From Prosthecomicrobium sp. N25 (GTDB lineage Bacteria; Pseudomonadota; Alphaproteobacteria; Rhizobiales; Ancalomicrobiaceae): a DNA stretch of 64,000 bases. Made by a program: the position numbers and the translations under genes. Below, in pieces: positions 45,859 to 55,105 of the stretch. How positions within the stretch are numbered: position 1 is the stretch's first letter; each line of letters opens with the position of its first letter. Below the pieces are notes generated by a model. That model was not told where the DNA came from and searched no databases. It worked only from the letters and a program-made list of their open reading frames with translations. The DNA is taken from assembly GCF_037203705.1 (NCBI RefSeq), contig NZ_JBBCAT010000001.1, positions 965,418-1,029,417 on the forward strand, given 5' to 3'.

Positions 45859-46920
45859 CTAGCTCCGTTGCGCGAGGCCGGGCATCAGCCGCCGGATCAC
45901 GATCGGGGTGGCGATCGCGACGACGAGCAGGAGCCCGAGCGCGATGTTGATCACGATGCCCGGGACGTTGACCAGGGTGAGCCCGAAGGTGGCGAGCCCG
46001 AGCACGAACACGGCGAGCACGACCCCCAGGATCGAGCCCGACCCGCCCGCGATCGACACCCCGCCGAGCACCACCATGGTGACGATCTCGAGCTCCCAGC
46101 CGAGCGCGATGTTGGGCCGCGTCGACCCGATCCGCGCCGTCAGCAGCACGGACGCCAGCCCGGCCGCGAGGCCGGCCAGGAGGAAGAGCAGGAACCGGAT
46201 CCGGTCGACCCGGATGCCCGAGAAGCGCGCCGCCACCGGGTTGTTGCCGATCGCGTAGAGCCGCCGCCCGAAGGGCGTCCGGGCGAGCACGACCCCGGTC
46301 ACGGCGGCGATCCCCAGGAACAGCGCGAGCGAGACCGGCACCGGCGGCCAGTCGAGCACATAGCCCTGCCCGATCGCCTGGAAGGCGGGCGGGTAGCGGG
46401 TGATCGCCTGGTCGCCGAGGATCACCTGCGCGATGCCGCGGAAGAGCGACATGGTGCCGATCGTGACCACGATCGACGGCAGCCCGAAGCCGGTGACGAG
46501 CGCCCCGTTGACCGCCCCGCAGGCGAGCCCGACGCCGAGGCCGACCGCGACGAGCAGGGCCGGCGGCGCCCCGGCCTCAGCCGCGAAGCCCATGGCGAGC
46601 GAGGCGAGCGCCATCGTGGCGGCGACCGACAGGTCGATCTCCCGGACCAGGATCAGGAGCGCCATGGCGAGGGCCACGATCGCCTTCTCGGAGAAATTGA
46701 AGGTCGCGTCCGAAAGGTTGTAGACGTCCAGGAAGTAGGGCGACAGCGTCGCGTTGACCGCCACCACGGCGGCGAGCAGGAGCACCAGGATCGTGTTCCA
46801 GGCGAGCAGCCGCTCGCTCCAGCGTCCCGGGGCCCGGTCGGCGACCCGGTAGCGGGCCGCGTCGGCGGATGCCGGGGAGGGCGGGGCGACGCCGGCCGCC
46901 GGGCTCGAGGTCTCTGCCAT
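45859..46920 (-). CDS. rhaQ: Rhamnose ABC transporter permease (RhaQ)
   Basis: The protein is 353 residues from the ATG beginning [10 protein letters not shown], 2 nt after the rhaP stop. It has about ten TM segments of the RbsC/AraH family. Markers are [42 protein letters not shown] and [12 protein letters not shown], then [17 protein letters not shown]. It forms the importer channel with RhaP. The choice of P and Q follows gene order in Rhizobium leguminosarum. Confidence 0.92.
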   Translation of the reverse strand: MAETSSPAAGVAPPSPASADAARYRVADRAPGRWSERLLAWNTILVLLLAAVVAVNATLSPYFLDVYNLSDATFNFSEKAIVALAMALLILVREIDLSVAATMALASLAMGFAAEAGAPPALLVAVGLGVGLACGAVNGALVTGFGLPSIVVTIGTMSLFRGIAQVILGDQAITRYPPAFQAIGQGYVLDWPPVPVSLALFLGIAAVTGVVLARTPFGRRLYAIGNNPVAARFSGIRVDRIRFLLFLLAGLAAGLASVLLTARIGSTRPNIALGWELEIVTMVVLGGVSIAGGSGSILGVVLAVFVLGLATFGLTLVNVPGIVINIALGLLLVVAIATPIVIRRLMPGLAQRS

Positions 46921-46922
46921 GG

Positions 46923-47918
46923 TCACCCCCGCCCCGCCGCCGCGGCCCGCCGGGCCTCGGGCAGGATCAGCTTGCCGGTGCGGCGCTCCGCCCCGGCGTT
47001 GAGGATCACGGCGGCGAGGATGACCGCGCCCGAGATCGCCATCTGCCAGAAGGGCGAGACGTTGATGACCGGCAGGCCGTTCGCCACGATGCCGAGGAAC
47101 AGCGCCCCGAGGAGCACCCCCGGCACGGTCCCGATCCCGCCCGCGATCGAGACCCCGCCGATCACGCAGGCGGCGATGACGGTGAGTTCGTACCCGATGG
47201 CGAGGTCCGCATATGCGATGCCGTAGCGCGACGCCCAGAGATAGCCCGCGAGCCCCGACATGGCGCCCGACAGCACGTAGACCAGGAAGGTCAGCCGTCC
47301 GGGTGCGATCCCGCAGAAGCGCGCCGCCACCGGGTTGCCCCCGATGGCGTAGAGCCCCCGGCCCGTCCGCGTCTGGGTGAGGAAGAGCCAGAACCCGGCC
47401 GTGACCGCCGCGGCGATCCAGACGAGGCTCGAGATCCCGAGGAATTTCGCCTTCGGGATCGCCAGGAAGGCCTCGCTCATGCCCTGGGACGTCACCCATT
47501 GCCCGCCTGCGACGACGAAGATCAGCCCCCGGTAGACCGCCATCGTGCCGAGCGTGACGACGATCGGCGGGATGCCGAGCCCGGCCACGAGGGCGCCGTT
47601 CACCGCCCCCAGCGCGGCGCCGACGAGGATGCCGAGGACGATCACGGCGAGGATCGGCGTGCCCGAGCTCCAGCGCGAGAAGAGCGCGACCAGCATGCCG
47701 GTCAGCGCCAGGTTGGCGGCGACCGACAGGTCGATGCCGCGCGTCAGGATCACCGCCGTCTGGGCGAGTGCCAGCATGGCGAGGATCGCGGTGTCGGTCA
47801 GCACCTCCGAGAGGCTCGCGGGCGTCAGGAACACCGGCGCGCGCAGCCCCACGCCGGCGACGATCAGGAGGTTGACGAGGAGAAGCGCGACCTCGCGCGA
47901 CCGCAGGATCCCGGTCAT
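46923..47918 (-). CDS. rhaP: Rhamnose ABC transporter permease (RhaP)
   Basis: The protein is 331 residues; its ATG overlaps the rhaT stop (ATGA). It is a RbsC-type permease with [52 protein letters not shown] and [17 protein letters not shown]. It pairs with RhaQ in the membrane. Both permeases carry the same motif order and presumably arose by duplication. Confidence 0.92.
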   Translation of the reverse strand: MTGILRSREVALLLVNLLIVAGVGLRAPVFLTPASLSEVLTDTAILAMLALAQTAVILTRGIDLSVAANLALTGMLVALFSRWSSGTPILAVIVLGILVGAALGAVNGALVAGLGIPPIVVTLGTMAVYRGLIFVVAGGQWVTSQGMSEAFLAIPKAKFLGISSLVWIAAAVTAGFWLFLTQTRTGRGLYAIGGNPVAARFCGIAPGRLTFLVYVLSGAMSGLAGYLWASRYGIAYADLAIGYELTVIAACVIGGVSIAGGIGTVPGVLLGALFLGIVANGLPVINVSPFWQMAISGAVILAAVILNAGAERRTGKLILPEARRAAAAGRG

Positions 47919-49435
47919 GCCACCGCCCGCCGCTCGCGGTCGCCGCCGGTCGCCGCCGAGACCAGCGCCTCGGCCGACCACGCGCCCCTCTGGAACGCGC
48001 CCGCGACGCGTCCCTCGTGCATCACCAGGATGCGGTCCGCCATGCCCATCACCTCCGGCAGCTCCGACGAGATCAGGATGATGGCGAGCCCCTCCGCGGC
48101 GAGCTCGACCATGAAGTCGTGCACGGCCGCCTTCGAGCCGATGTCGATGCCCTTGGTCGGCTCGTCGAGAATCAGGATGGACGGCTCGGCCGCCAGCCAC
48201 TTGGCGATCACCACCTTCTGCTGGTTGCCGCCCGACAGCTCCAGGAGCCGCTGGTCCCAGTGCGCCGCCTTGACGGACAGCCGGCCGCCGAGCCGGCGGG
48301 TTATGGCCAGCTCCTGCGCCCCGTCCATCAGCCCGCCCCGCGAGAGGCGCCCGAGCGAGGCGAGGACGATGTTCTCCCGCACGCCCAGTGCCGTGACCGC
48401 CCCCTGGCCCTGCCGGTCCTCCGGCACATAGGCGAGCCCCGCCGCGATCGCCTCGGCCGGGTCGCGGATCGTCACGGGCCGGCCCCCGATTGCCACCGTG
48501 CCGCGCGTCGGCCGCGAGATGCCGAAGAGCGCCTGCATGGCCTCCGACCGCCCGGCGCCGACGAGGCCGTAGAAGCCCAGGATCTCGCCGCGCCTCAGCG
48601 AGAAGGAGAGGTCGGCGAACTCGGTCGCGTTCGAGAGCCCCTCGACGGCCAGCACGGTCTCGCCGATCGGCACGGCGCGCTTCGGGAACACCTGGTCGAT
48701 CGACCGGCCCACCATCAGCCGGACGAGCTCCGCCTCGGTCACGTCGGCGATGCGCCCCGCCCCGACCTCCTCGCCGTCGCGCAGGCAGGCCCAGCGGTCC
48801 GCGACGCGGAAGACCTCGTCGAACTTGTGGGAGATGAACAGGATCGCGCGGCCCTCGGCCTTGAGCTGCGCCACGATCCGGAACAGGTCGTCGATCTCGC
48901 GCGCCGACAGGGCCGCGGTCGGCTCGTCCATGATGACGATGCGCGCATCGTGGCTGAGCGCCCGGGCGATCTCGACGAGATGCTTCTGCGCGATGCCGAG
49001 CCGCTTCAGCGGCACGTCGACCGCGAAGTCGGCCTCGACCCTGTCGAGCAGGGCCCGCGCCCGCGCCCGCATGGCGCGCCAGTCGACGAGGCCCCGGGCC
49101 GTCGCCGGCATGTGGCCCATGAAGATGTTCTCGGCGACCGTCAGCTCGTCGAACATGACGGTCTCCTGATGGATCGCCGCGATGCCCGCGCCCCAGGCCT
49201 CGCGCGGATCCGCGAAGGCGACCGGGCGGCCGGCGATCTCGATCGTCCCGGCATCCGGCCGGTAGATCCCGGTCAGGATCTTGACGAGGGTCGACTTCCC
49301 CGCCCCGTTCTCGCCCAGAAGGGCCGTCACCGACCCGCCCTCGAGCGTCAGCCCGACCTCGTGCAGCGCCCGCACGCCGACGAAGCGCTTGGAGACGCCG
49401 GCGAGCCGGAGGAGGGGAGGGGCGGCTTCGGTCAT
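47915..49435 (-). CDS. rhaT: Rhamnose ABC transporter double ATPase (RhaT)
   Basis: The protein is 506 residues with two ABC domains, as in RbsA/AraG. Domain 1 has Walker A GENGAGKST, a degenerate signature (LGIAQKHLVEIARAL) and Walker B IVIMDEPTAALS. Domain 2 has a degenerate Walker A (GLVGAGRSE) but a full signature LSGGNQQK and Walker B LILDEPTKGID. This pattern is normal for sugar importers of this class. A stem-loop separates it from rhaS, and rhaP overlaps its end. Confidence 0.95.
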   Translation of the reverse strand: MTEAAPPLLRLAGVSKRFVGVRALHEVGLTLEGGSVTALLGENGAGKSTLVKILTGIYRPDAGTIEIAGRPVAFADPREAWGAGIAAIHQETVMFDELTVAENIFMGHMPATARGLVDWRAMRARARALLDRVEADFAVDVPLKRLGIAQKHLVEIARALSHDARIVIMDEPTAALSAREIDDLFRIVAQLKAEGRAILFISHKFDEVFRVADRWACLRDGEEVGAGRIADVTEAELVRLMVGRSIDQVFPKRAVPIGETVLAVEGLSNATEFADLSFSLRRGEILGFYGLVGAGRSEAMQALFGISRPTRGTVAIGGRPVTIRDPAEAIAAGLAYVPEDRQGQGAVTALGVRENIVLASLGRLSRGGLMDGAQELAITRRLGGRLSVKAAHWDQRLLELSGGNQQKVVIAKWLAAEPSILILDEPTKGIDIGSKAAVHDFMVELAAEGLAIILISSELPEVMGMADRILVMHEGRVAGAFQRGAWSAEALVSAATGGDRERRAVA

Positions 49436-49466
49436 GCGCGCTGGTCCGGGGACAGGGGGACGGCCT

Positions 49467-49494
49467 CGCCCCGGCCGAAGTCCCGGGCGGGGCG
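49467..49494 (-). other. Stem-loop between rhaS and rhaT
   Basis: CGCCCCG (49467-49473) and CGGGGCG (49488-49494) form a 7-bp stem with a 14-nt loop in the 113-nt gap after rhaS. In ABC sugar operons such structures often protect the binding-protein mRNA or partly terminate, raising binding protein over ATPase. This is inferred. Confidence 0.42.
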
Positions 49495-49548
49495 AAGCGG
49501 AAACCGGGAACGGGCCGGGGCCGCCGGGCGGCCTCGACCCGGCCGCGC

Positions 49549-50571
49549 TCAGAAGATCTTGGCGAACTGCTCGATGTTCGACTTGTCGAACGTGAACGGG
49601 TCCGCCATCGCGGCGTCGCCGCCCGCGCCGATCTTGATGTCTCCCATGCGTCCGGCCTTGACCGAGGTCTCGGGCTTGCCGTCCGCCTTGCCGGCGACCA
49701 GCGCCGCGGCGATCATTGTCGCCGAATAGCCGAGGTCGATCGGGTTCCAGATCGCGAAGGTGTCCGTGGCGCCGGCCAGCACCGCGCCCTTCATCTCGGA
49801 CGGCAGGCCGAGGCCCGAGACGTAGACCTTGCCGACGAGCCCGGCGTCGACCACCGCCTTGGCGGCCGCCACGATGCCGACCGAGGTCGGCGCGATGATG
49901 CCCTTGAGGTTCGGATAGGCCTTCAGCAACCCTTGAGTCTCGCGATAGCTCTTGTCCGCCAGGTCGTCGCCGTAGACCGTGGTGACGAGCTTCATCTTGG
50001 CGTAGTCGGGCTTCGCCCACTCCTTCTTCATCTCCTCGATCCAGATGTTCTGGTTGGTCGCCTGCGCGGTGGCCGAAAGGATCGCGACCTCGCCCTCGTT
50101 CTTGAGGGTCTTGGCCATCATCTGCACGCACTTGGCGCCGATCAGCTGGTTGTTCGAGGGGTTGAGGTGCATGATCCGGCCCTCCGGCGCGACGCCGGAA
50201 TCGAACGAGATCACCTTGATGCCGCGCTGCAGGGCCTTCTTGCAGACCGGCACCAGCGCGTTCGGGTCGTTGGCCGAGATCGCGATGGCGTCCACCCGCT
50301 GGGCGATCAGGCCGTCGATGACCTGGATCTGCGCCTCGGCGGTGGTGGTCGTCGGGCCCGTATAGATGAGCTCGACGTTGCCGAGCTCCTTGGCGGCCTC
50401 GAGCCCGCCGTCCCGGCAGGCGTCGAAGAAGCCGATGCCGAGCGCCTTCACCACCATGGCGATGCGCTTCTTGTCCTGCGCGAGGGCGGGCGCGGCGAGG
50501 CCGGCCGGCAGCGCGCCGGCCGCGGCCCCGGCGCCGAGGACTTTCAGGATCTCGCGACGTGTCATTCCCAT
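49549..50571 (-). CDS. rhaS: Rhamnose ABC transporter substrate-binding protein
   Basis: The protein is 340 residues; the ATG has GGAGG 8 nt upstream. A twin-arginine-like signal ([23 protein letters not shown]) precedes a Peripla_BP_4 domain: RIAMVVKALGIGFFDACRDGG, QVIDGLIAQRVDAIAISANDPNAL, KVISFDSGVAPEGR and YVSGLGLPSEMKG. It binds L-rhamnose in the periplasm and feeds RhaTPQ. It is second in the operon, 73 nt after rhaR. Confidence 0.93.
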   Translation of the reverse strand: MGMTRREILKVLGAGAAAGALPAGLAAPALAQDKKRIAMVVKALGIGFFDACRDGGLEAAKELGNVELIYTGPTTTTAEAQIQVIDGLIAQRVDAIAISANDPNALVPVCKKALQRGIKVISFDSGVAPEGRIMHLNPSNNQLIGAKCVQMMAKTLKNEGEVAILSATAQATNQNIWIEEMKKEWAKPDYAKMKLVTTVYGDDLADKSYRETQGLLKAYPNLKGIIAPTSVGIVAAAKAVVDAGLVGKVYVSGLGLPSEMKGAVLAGATDTFAIWNPIDLGYSATMIAAALVAGKADGKPETSVKAGRMGDIKIGAGGDAAMADPFTFDKSNIEQFAKIF

Positions 50572-50644
50572 GAGCTATTCCTCCCGTTGAAGACGAAACC
50601 TGCAGTCGCCGGATTGCCTCCGGTTCTGGTGCTTGCGCGCGGCG

Positions 50645-51451
50645 TCAGGCCGCCGAATGCTCCCGGGCGGCCCCGGCCTTGACGGGCACGACCTGGACCT
50701 CGATCCCGGCGTTGCGCAGCATGGCGATGGACGCCTTCGGGGCGCCGTCGTCGGTGACGACCGTCGAGACGCGGGACAAGGGTGCGACCGCGAGCGCGCC
50801 GCGCGCCTCGAATTTCGAGGAGTCGGCGAGCACGATCAGCCGGTCCGCCCGCCTGAGCAGCTTCGCCTCGGCGCGCGCGATCAGGGGATCGGCCTCGATC
50901 ACCCCCATCGGACCGATCGCGTAGCAACTCATGAACATCTTCGAGGCCGTGTAGTGCTGGATGGCGTCGTCGTCGAAGGGCGAGATGACGATCCCCTGCT
51001 TGCGGTAGACCTCGCCCCCCGGCAGCACGATCCGGTTCTCGGTGGTGGCGAGCAGCGTCTGCGCCATCGGGAAGGAATTGGTCAGGATGTGCAGACGCCG
51101 CCCGATCAGCGCCTCCGCCATGGCATAGGTGGTCGAGCCGGCGTTGATGATGATGGATTCGCCGTCCTCCGCCATCGCCACGGCCGCCGCCGCGATGGCG
51201 CGCTTGCGCTCCGCGTTGAGCCGCCGGGCGACCTCGAAGTCGCTGCCGGCGAGCGCCTTCGGGGTGATCTTGTCGACCGACTCCACCCCGCCGTGCACGC
51301 GCCGCACCAGCCCCGCCTCGGTCAGCGCCTGCAGGTCGCGGCGGACCGTCGCCGCCGAGGCGCCCGTGAGCGCCTGCAGGTCGCGCACGGTCACGACGGC
51401 GCGCTCGCGCAGCAGTGTGAGGATGAACTGGCTTCTCTCGCGTTCGTGCAT
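50645..51451 (-). CDS. rhaR: DeoR family transcriptional regulator of rhamnose genes
   Basis: The protein is 268 residues from the ATG beginning MHERERSQFIL, the usual DeoR start. An N-terminal winged helix follows (VTVRDLQALTGASAATVRRDLQALTEAGLVRRVHGG). The C-terminal DeoRC sugar-phosphate sensor has IIINAGSTTYAMAEAL and VLADSSKFEARG. It is probably released by a rhamnose-derived phosphate. It is first in rhaRSTPQUK and divergent from rhaD; the repeats at 51481-51579 are its likely targets. Confidence 0.93.
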   Translation of the reverse strand: MHERERSQFILTLLRERAVVTVRDLQALTGASAATVRRDLQALTEAGLVRRVHGGVESVDKITPKALAGSDFEVARRLNAERKRAIAAAAVAMAEDGESIIINAGSTTYAMAEALIGRRLHILTNSFPMAQTLLATTENRIVLPGGEVYRKQGIVISPFDDDAIQHYTASKMFMSCYAIGPMGVIEADPLIARAEAKLLRRADRLIVLADSSKFEARGALAVAPLSRVSTVVTDDGAPKASIAMLRNAGIEVQVVPVKAGAAREHSAA

Positions 51452-51480
51452 GGGCGGATCCCGTTCGCTCAAAAGCAAGC

Positions 51481-51579
51481 ACAAACGATCGCCGCGCGAA
51501 AGCGCTAAATCGATTGTGCGTCACAGCATAACGTTCTGCGACGCAATATGAGCGATCTTGATTGACCGTGATCGATTGT
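51481..51579. promoter_or_regulatory. Repeated ATCGATTGT elements in the rhaR-rhaD spacer (candidate operators)
   Basis: ATCGATTGT occurs at 51509-51517 and again at 51571-51579. An inverted near-copy, ACAAACGAT, is at 51481-51489 (one mismatch). The second copy lies between the predicted -35 and -10 of rhaD. Multiple half-sites of this kind suit a DeoR-family repressor. Confidence 0.55.
51517..51545. promoter_or_regulatory. 10-bp inverted repeat in the rhaR-rhaD spacer
   Basis: TGCGTCACAG (51517-51526) and CTGCGACGCA (51536-51545) are complementary with one mismatch across a 9-nt spacer. The dyad sits midway between the two operons. It could bind RhaR or a global regulator. Confidence 0.5.
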
Positions 51580-51590
51580 CGGCCTAGGTT
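51562..51590 (+). promoter_or_regulatory. Predicted rhaD-rhaI promoter
   Basis: TTGACC (51562-51567), a 17-nt spacer and TAGGTT (51585-51590) lie 66 nt before the rhaD ATG. An ATCGATTGT element fills the spacer, a position where a repressor would exclude RNA polymerase. Confidence 0.42.
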
Positions 51591-51656
51591 GGCGACCGAC
51601 CGGGCCTGCCGCGCCTGCGCGCCGCCCTCCCACGCCCCGAGCCAGACGGAGCCGCC

Positions 51657-53735
51657 ATGACCCTCGCCAACCTCTGGGACGACGCCCACGCCGCGACCCT
51701 CGACGAGCCCGGCCGCCTGCTCTACCGCTCGAACCTGCTCGGCTCGGACCTGAGGATCACCAACTTCGGGGGCGGCAACACCTCCGCCAAGGTCGACGCC
51801 ATCGACCCGCTCACCCGGGAGAGCGTGAAGGTCCTGTGGGTGAAGGGCTCCGGCGGCGACCTCGGCTCCATGAAGCGCGACGGCTTCGCGACACTCTACA
51901 TGGCGAAGCTGAAGGCCCTGAAGGGGCTCTACCGCGGCCTCGCCCACGAGGACGAGATGGTCGACTACCTGCCGCACTGCACCTTCGACCTCAATCCGCG
52001 GGCCGCTTCCATCGACACGCCCCTGCACGCCTTCGTGCCCCACGCCCATGTCGACCACGTCCACCCCGACGCCGTCATCGCCATCGCGGCCTCGAAGAAT
52101 GCCGAGCGCCTGACCCGCGAGGTCTTCGGCGACGAGATGGGCTTCCTGCCCTGGCAGCGCCCCGGCTTCGACCTCGGCCTGAAGCTCGGCGCCATGGCGG
52201 AGGCGAACCCGCACCTCGTCGGCGTCGTGCTCGGCGGCCACGGCGTCTTCACCTGGGGCGACACCGCCAAGGCCTGCTACGAGACCACGCTGCGCATCCT
52301 GCAGAAGGCCGCCGACTGGCTGGAGCGCCGCGAGACCCGCCCGAGCTTCGGCGGCCCGCGCGTCGCCGCGCTCGACCCCGCGGCCCGGACCGCGATCGCC
52401 ACCCGCCTCATGCCCGAGATCCGCGGCCGCATCTCGAGGGACGAGCGCAAGCTCGGCCATTTCGACGACAGCCCGGCCGTGCTCGCGTTCGTCAATTCGG
52501 CCCGCCTCGCCGAACTCGCCCCTCTGGGCACCTCCTGCCCCGACCACTTCCTGCGCACCAAGATCCGCCCGCTGGTCCTGCCCTTCGATCCGGCGAACCC
52601 GGACGTCGACGGGCTGGTGGCGACGCTCGACGCGGAGCTGGAGGCCTACCGGGCCGGCTACGCCGCCTACTACGAGCGCTGCCGTCGCCCGAACTCCCCG
52701 GCCATGCGCGACCCGAACGCCGTCGTCTACCTCGTGCCCGGCGTCGGCATGCTGACCTTCGCCAAGGACAAGGCCACGGCCCGCATCGCCGGCGAGTTCT
52801 ACGTCAACGCCATCAACGTCATGCGCGGCGCCTCCGGGGTCGACGCCTATGTCGGGCTCGACGAGCAGGAGGCCTTCGACATCGAGTACTGGCTCCTGGA
52901 GGAGGCCAAGCTCCAGCGCATGCCGAAGCCGAAGAGCCTCGCCGGCCGCATCGCCCTCGTCACGGGCGGCGCCGGCGGGATCGGCAGCGCCATCGCGGCG
53001 AAATTCCTCGCGGAGGGTGCCTGCGTGGTCCTCGCCGACATCGACGAGGGCGCCGGCGCGGAGACGCAGGCCGCCCTGGCGAAGCGGTTCGGCAAGGATG
53101 TCGTCCGTGCGGTCCGCATGGACGTCACCAGCGAGGAGTCCGTGGCCGCCTCCTACCGCGCCGCCACGCTCGCCTTCGGCGGCATCGACATCGTGGTCTC
53201 CAATGCCGGCATCGCCTCCGCGGCGCCCGTCGAGGACACCAGCCTCGCCCTCTGGAACCGCAACATGGATATCCTGGCGACCGGCTACTTCCTGGTCGCC
53301 CGCGAGGGCTTCCGCATCATGAAGACCCAGGGCATCGGCGGCGCGATGGTCTTCATCGCCTCGAAGAACGGCCTCGCCGCCTCGCCCGGCGCCGCCGCCT
53401 ACTGCACCGCCAAGGCCGCCGAGATCCACCTCGCCCGCTGCCTCGCCCTCGAGGGCGCGCCCTTCGGCATCCGCGTCAACACCGTCAACCCGGACGCCGT
53501 CCTGCGCGGCTCGAAGATCTGGCAGGGCGAGTGGCGCGAACAGCGCGCCGCCTCCAACAAGGTCTCGGTCGACGACCTGGAGGAGGTCTACCGCCAGCGC
53601 TCCCTCCTGAAGCGCTCGGTCTTCCCGGAGGACATCGCCGCGGCCGCCTACTTCCTGGTCTCCGAGGAGAGCGCCAAGTCGACGGGCAACATCCTCAACG
53701 TCGACGCCGGCAACATCCAGTCCTTCCCGCGCTGA
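51657..53735 (+). CDS. rhaD: Bifunctional rhamnulose-1-phosphate aldolase / short-chain dehydrogenase
   Basis: The protein is 692 residues. The N-terminal two thirds are a class II aldolase domain with the zinc-site pair HAHVDHVHPD and a later GGHGVFTWGD. The C-terminal third is an SDR with TGGAGGIGSAIAAKF, SNAGIASAAP and Y-x3-K in YCTAKAAE. The fusion cleaves rhamnulose-1-phosphate to dihydroxyacetone phosphate and lactaldehyde and oxidises the latter. It is divergent from rhaR and 34 nt ahead of rhaI. Confidence 0.96.
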   Translation: MTLANLWDDAHAATLDEPGRLLYRSNLLGSDLRITNFGGGNTSAKVDAIDPLTRESVKVLWVKGSGGDLGSMKRDGFATLYMAKLKALKGLYRGLAHEDEMVDYLPHCTFDLNPRAASIDTPLHAFVPHAHVDHVHPDAVIAIAASKNAERLTREVFGDEMGFLPWQRPGFDLGLKLGAMAEANPHLVGVVLGGHGVFTWGDTAKACYETTLRILQKAADWLERRETRPSFGGPRVAALDPAARTAIATRLMPEIRGRISRDERKLGHFDDSPAVLAFVNSARLAELAPLGTSCPDHFLRTKIRPLVLPFDPANPDVDGLVATLDAELEAYRAGYAAYYERCRRPNSPAMRDPNAVVYLVPGVGMLTFAKDKATARIAGEFYVNAINVMRGASGVDAYVGLDEQEAFDIEYWLLEEAKLQRMPKPKSLAGRIALVTGGAGGIGSAIAAKFLAEGACVVLADIDEGAGAETQAALAKRFGKDVVRAVRMDVTSEESVAASYRAATLAFGGIDIVVSNAGIASAAPVEDTSLALWNRNMDILATGYFLVAREGFRIMKTQGIGGAMVFIASKNGLAASPGAAAYCTAKAAEIHLARCLALEGAPFGIRVNTVNPDAVLRGSKIWQGEWREQRAASNKVSVDDLEEVYRQRSLLKRSVFPEDIAAAAYFLVSEESAKSTGNILNVDAGNIQSFPR

Positions 53736-53769
53736 TCGGGGCCTCGGGATGCCGAACGGGAGCAGTGAC

Positions 53770-55065
53770 ATGAGCTACAGGATCCCCGCGGGCCTGATCG
53801 AGGACGAGAACGCCCGGCTGGCGCCCGCCCTCGCCGAGGACTACGGCGCGCTGGCGCGCAAGCTCGCCCGCTCGGGCCTCGACATCGAGGCGATCACCAC
53901 GGCCGTCATGGCCTTGCGTGTCGCGATCCCGTCCTGGGGCGTCGGCACCGGCGGCACCCGCTTCGCCCGCTTTCCCGGGCCGGGCGAGCCGAACGGCATC
54001 TTCGACAAGCTCGAGGACTGTGCCGCCATCCACCAGCTGACGCGCCTGACCCCGACCGTCTCGACCCATTTCCCCTGGGACGAGGCCGACCCGGCCGAGC
54101 TGCGCGCCCGGGCCGACGAACTCGGGCTCGGCTTCGATGCGGTCAATTCCAACACCTTCCAGGACCAGCCCGGCCAGCCGCTCTCCTACAAGTTCGGCTC
54201 GCTCAGTCACACCGACCGCGCCGTCCGCGACCTCGCGGTCGCCCACAACCTCGACTGCATCGCGAGGGGCGAGACCCTGGGCGCCAAGGCGCTGACGGTC
54301 TGGATCGCGGACGGCTCCAACTTCGCCGGCCAGTCGAACCTGACCCGGGCCTTCGACCGCTACCTGGAGTCCATGGCCCGCATCGTCGAGGCCGCCCCGG
54401 CGGATTGGCTGGTCTTCATCGAGCACAAGCTTTACGAGCCGGCCTTCTATTCGACCGTCCTCTCCGACTGGGGCTCGTCATTCGCCGCCGCCCTCGAGCT
54501 CGGGCCCAAGGTGAAGTGCCTGGTCGACCTCGGACACCACGCCCCGAACGTCAACATCGAGCAGATCGTCGCCCGCCTCGTCCGCTTCGGCAAGCTCGCC
54601 GGCTTCCACTTCAACGACTCGAAATACGGCGACGACGACCTCGATTCCGGCTCGGTCGACCCCTTCCGCCTGTTCCTCGTCTTCAACGAACTGGTCGACG
54701 CCGCCGTCCGCAACGCGCCCGGCTTCGCCCCCGCCTACATGATCGACCAGTCCCACAACGTGACCGACCCGATCGAGAGCCTGATGGCCTCCGCGGTCGA
54801 GATCGCGCGGGCCTACGCGTCGGCCCTGATCGTCGACCGCGCCGCCCTCGAGGCCGCCCAGGAGGCGAACGACGCGCTCGCCGCGCACCGCATCCTGAAG
54901 GCCGGCTTCATCACCGACGTCTCCCCCATCCTCGCCGAGGCCCGCCGCCGTGCCGGCGGCGCCATCGACCCCATCGCCGCCTACCGGGCGAGCGGCTACC
55001 GCGCCGCGAAGACGCGGGAACGCCCGGTCCGGGCGGGCAGCGGCAGCGGCAGCGGCATCGTGTGA
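53770..55065 (+). CDS. rhaI: L-rhamnose isomerase (RhaI type)
   Basis: The protein is 431 residues from the ATG with GGAG 7 nt upstream; an ATG 7 codons earlier is less likely. It is a TIM-barrel isomerase of the Pseudomonas stutzeri type: STHFPWD, VWIADGSNFAGQSN, the metal-binding glutamate in FIEHKLYEP, VDLGHHAPN, FHFNDSKYGDDDLDSGS and DQSHNVTDP. It converts L-rhamnose to L-rhamnulose with a divalent metal. The Gly/Ser-rich last 15 residues are an odd extension. Confidence 0.95.
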   Translation: MSYRIPAGLIEDENARLAPALAEDYGALARKLARSGLDIEAITTAVMALRVAIPSWGVGTGGTRFARFPGPGEPNGIFDKLEDCAAIHQLTRLTPTVSTHFPWDEADPAELRARADELGLGFDAVNSNTFQDQPGQPLSYKFGSLSHTDRAVRDLAVAHNLDCIARGETLGAKALTVWIADGSNFAGQSNLTRAFDRYLESMARIVEAAPADWLVFIEHKLYEPAFYSTVLSDWGSSFAAALELGPKVKCLVDLGHHAPNVNIEQIVARLVRFGKLAGFHFNDSKYGDDDLDSGSVDPFRLFLVFNELVDAAVRNAPGFAPAYMIDQSHNVTDPIESLMASAVEIARAYASALIVDRAALEAAQEANDALAAHRILKAGFITDVSPILAEARRRAGGAIDPIAAYRASGYRAAKTRERPVRAGSGSGSGIV

Positions 55066-55069
55066 GGCG

Positions 55070-55092
55070 GCGGGGCCGGCGGCAGGCCCCGC
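55070..55092. terminator. Bidirectional terminator between rhaI and the GH16 gene
   Basis: GCGGGGCC (55070-55077) and GGCCCCGC (55085-55092) form a perfect 8-bp stem with a 7-nt loop in the 40-nt space between the two convergent genes. A short T run follows on the plus strand. Confidence 0.62.
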
Positions 55093-55105
55093 ACGCGCTT
55101 TCCGG

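Noticed and set aside
47915-49435. Degenerate signature and Walker A in RhaT as signs of a broken gene
   Set aside because: Asymmetric degeneration of this kind is normal in RbsA/AraG-type double ATPases, and the frame is intact.
50562-53771. A minus-strand frame of 1069 codons
   Set aside because: Most of it is antisense to rhaD, whose aldolase and dehydrogenase motifs are complete. The rest is out of frame with rhaR.
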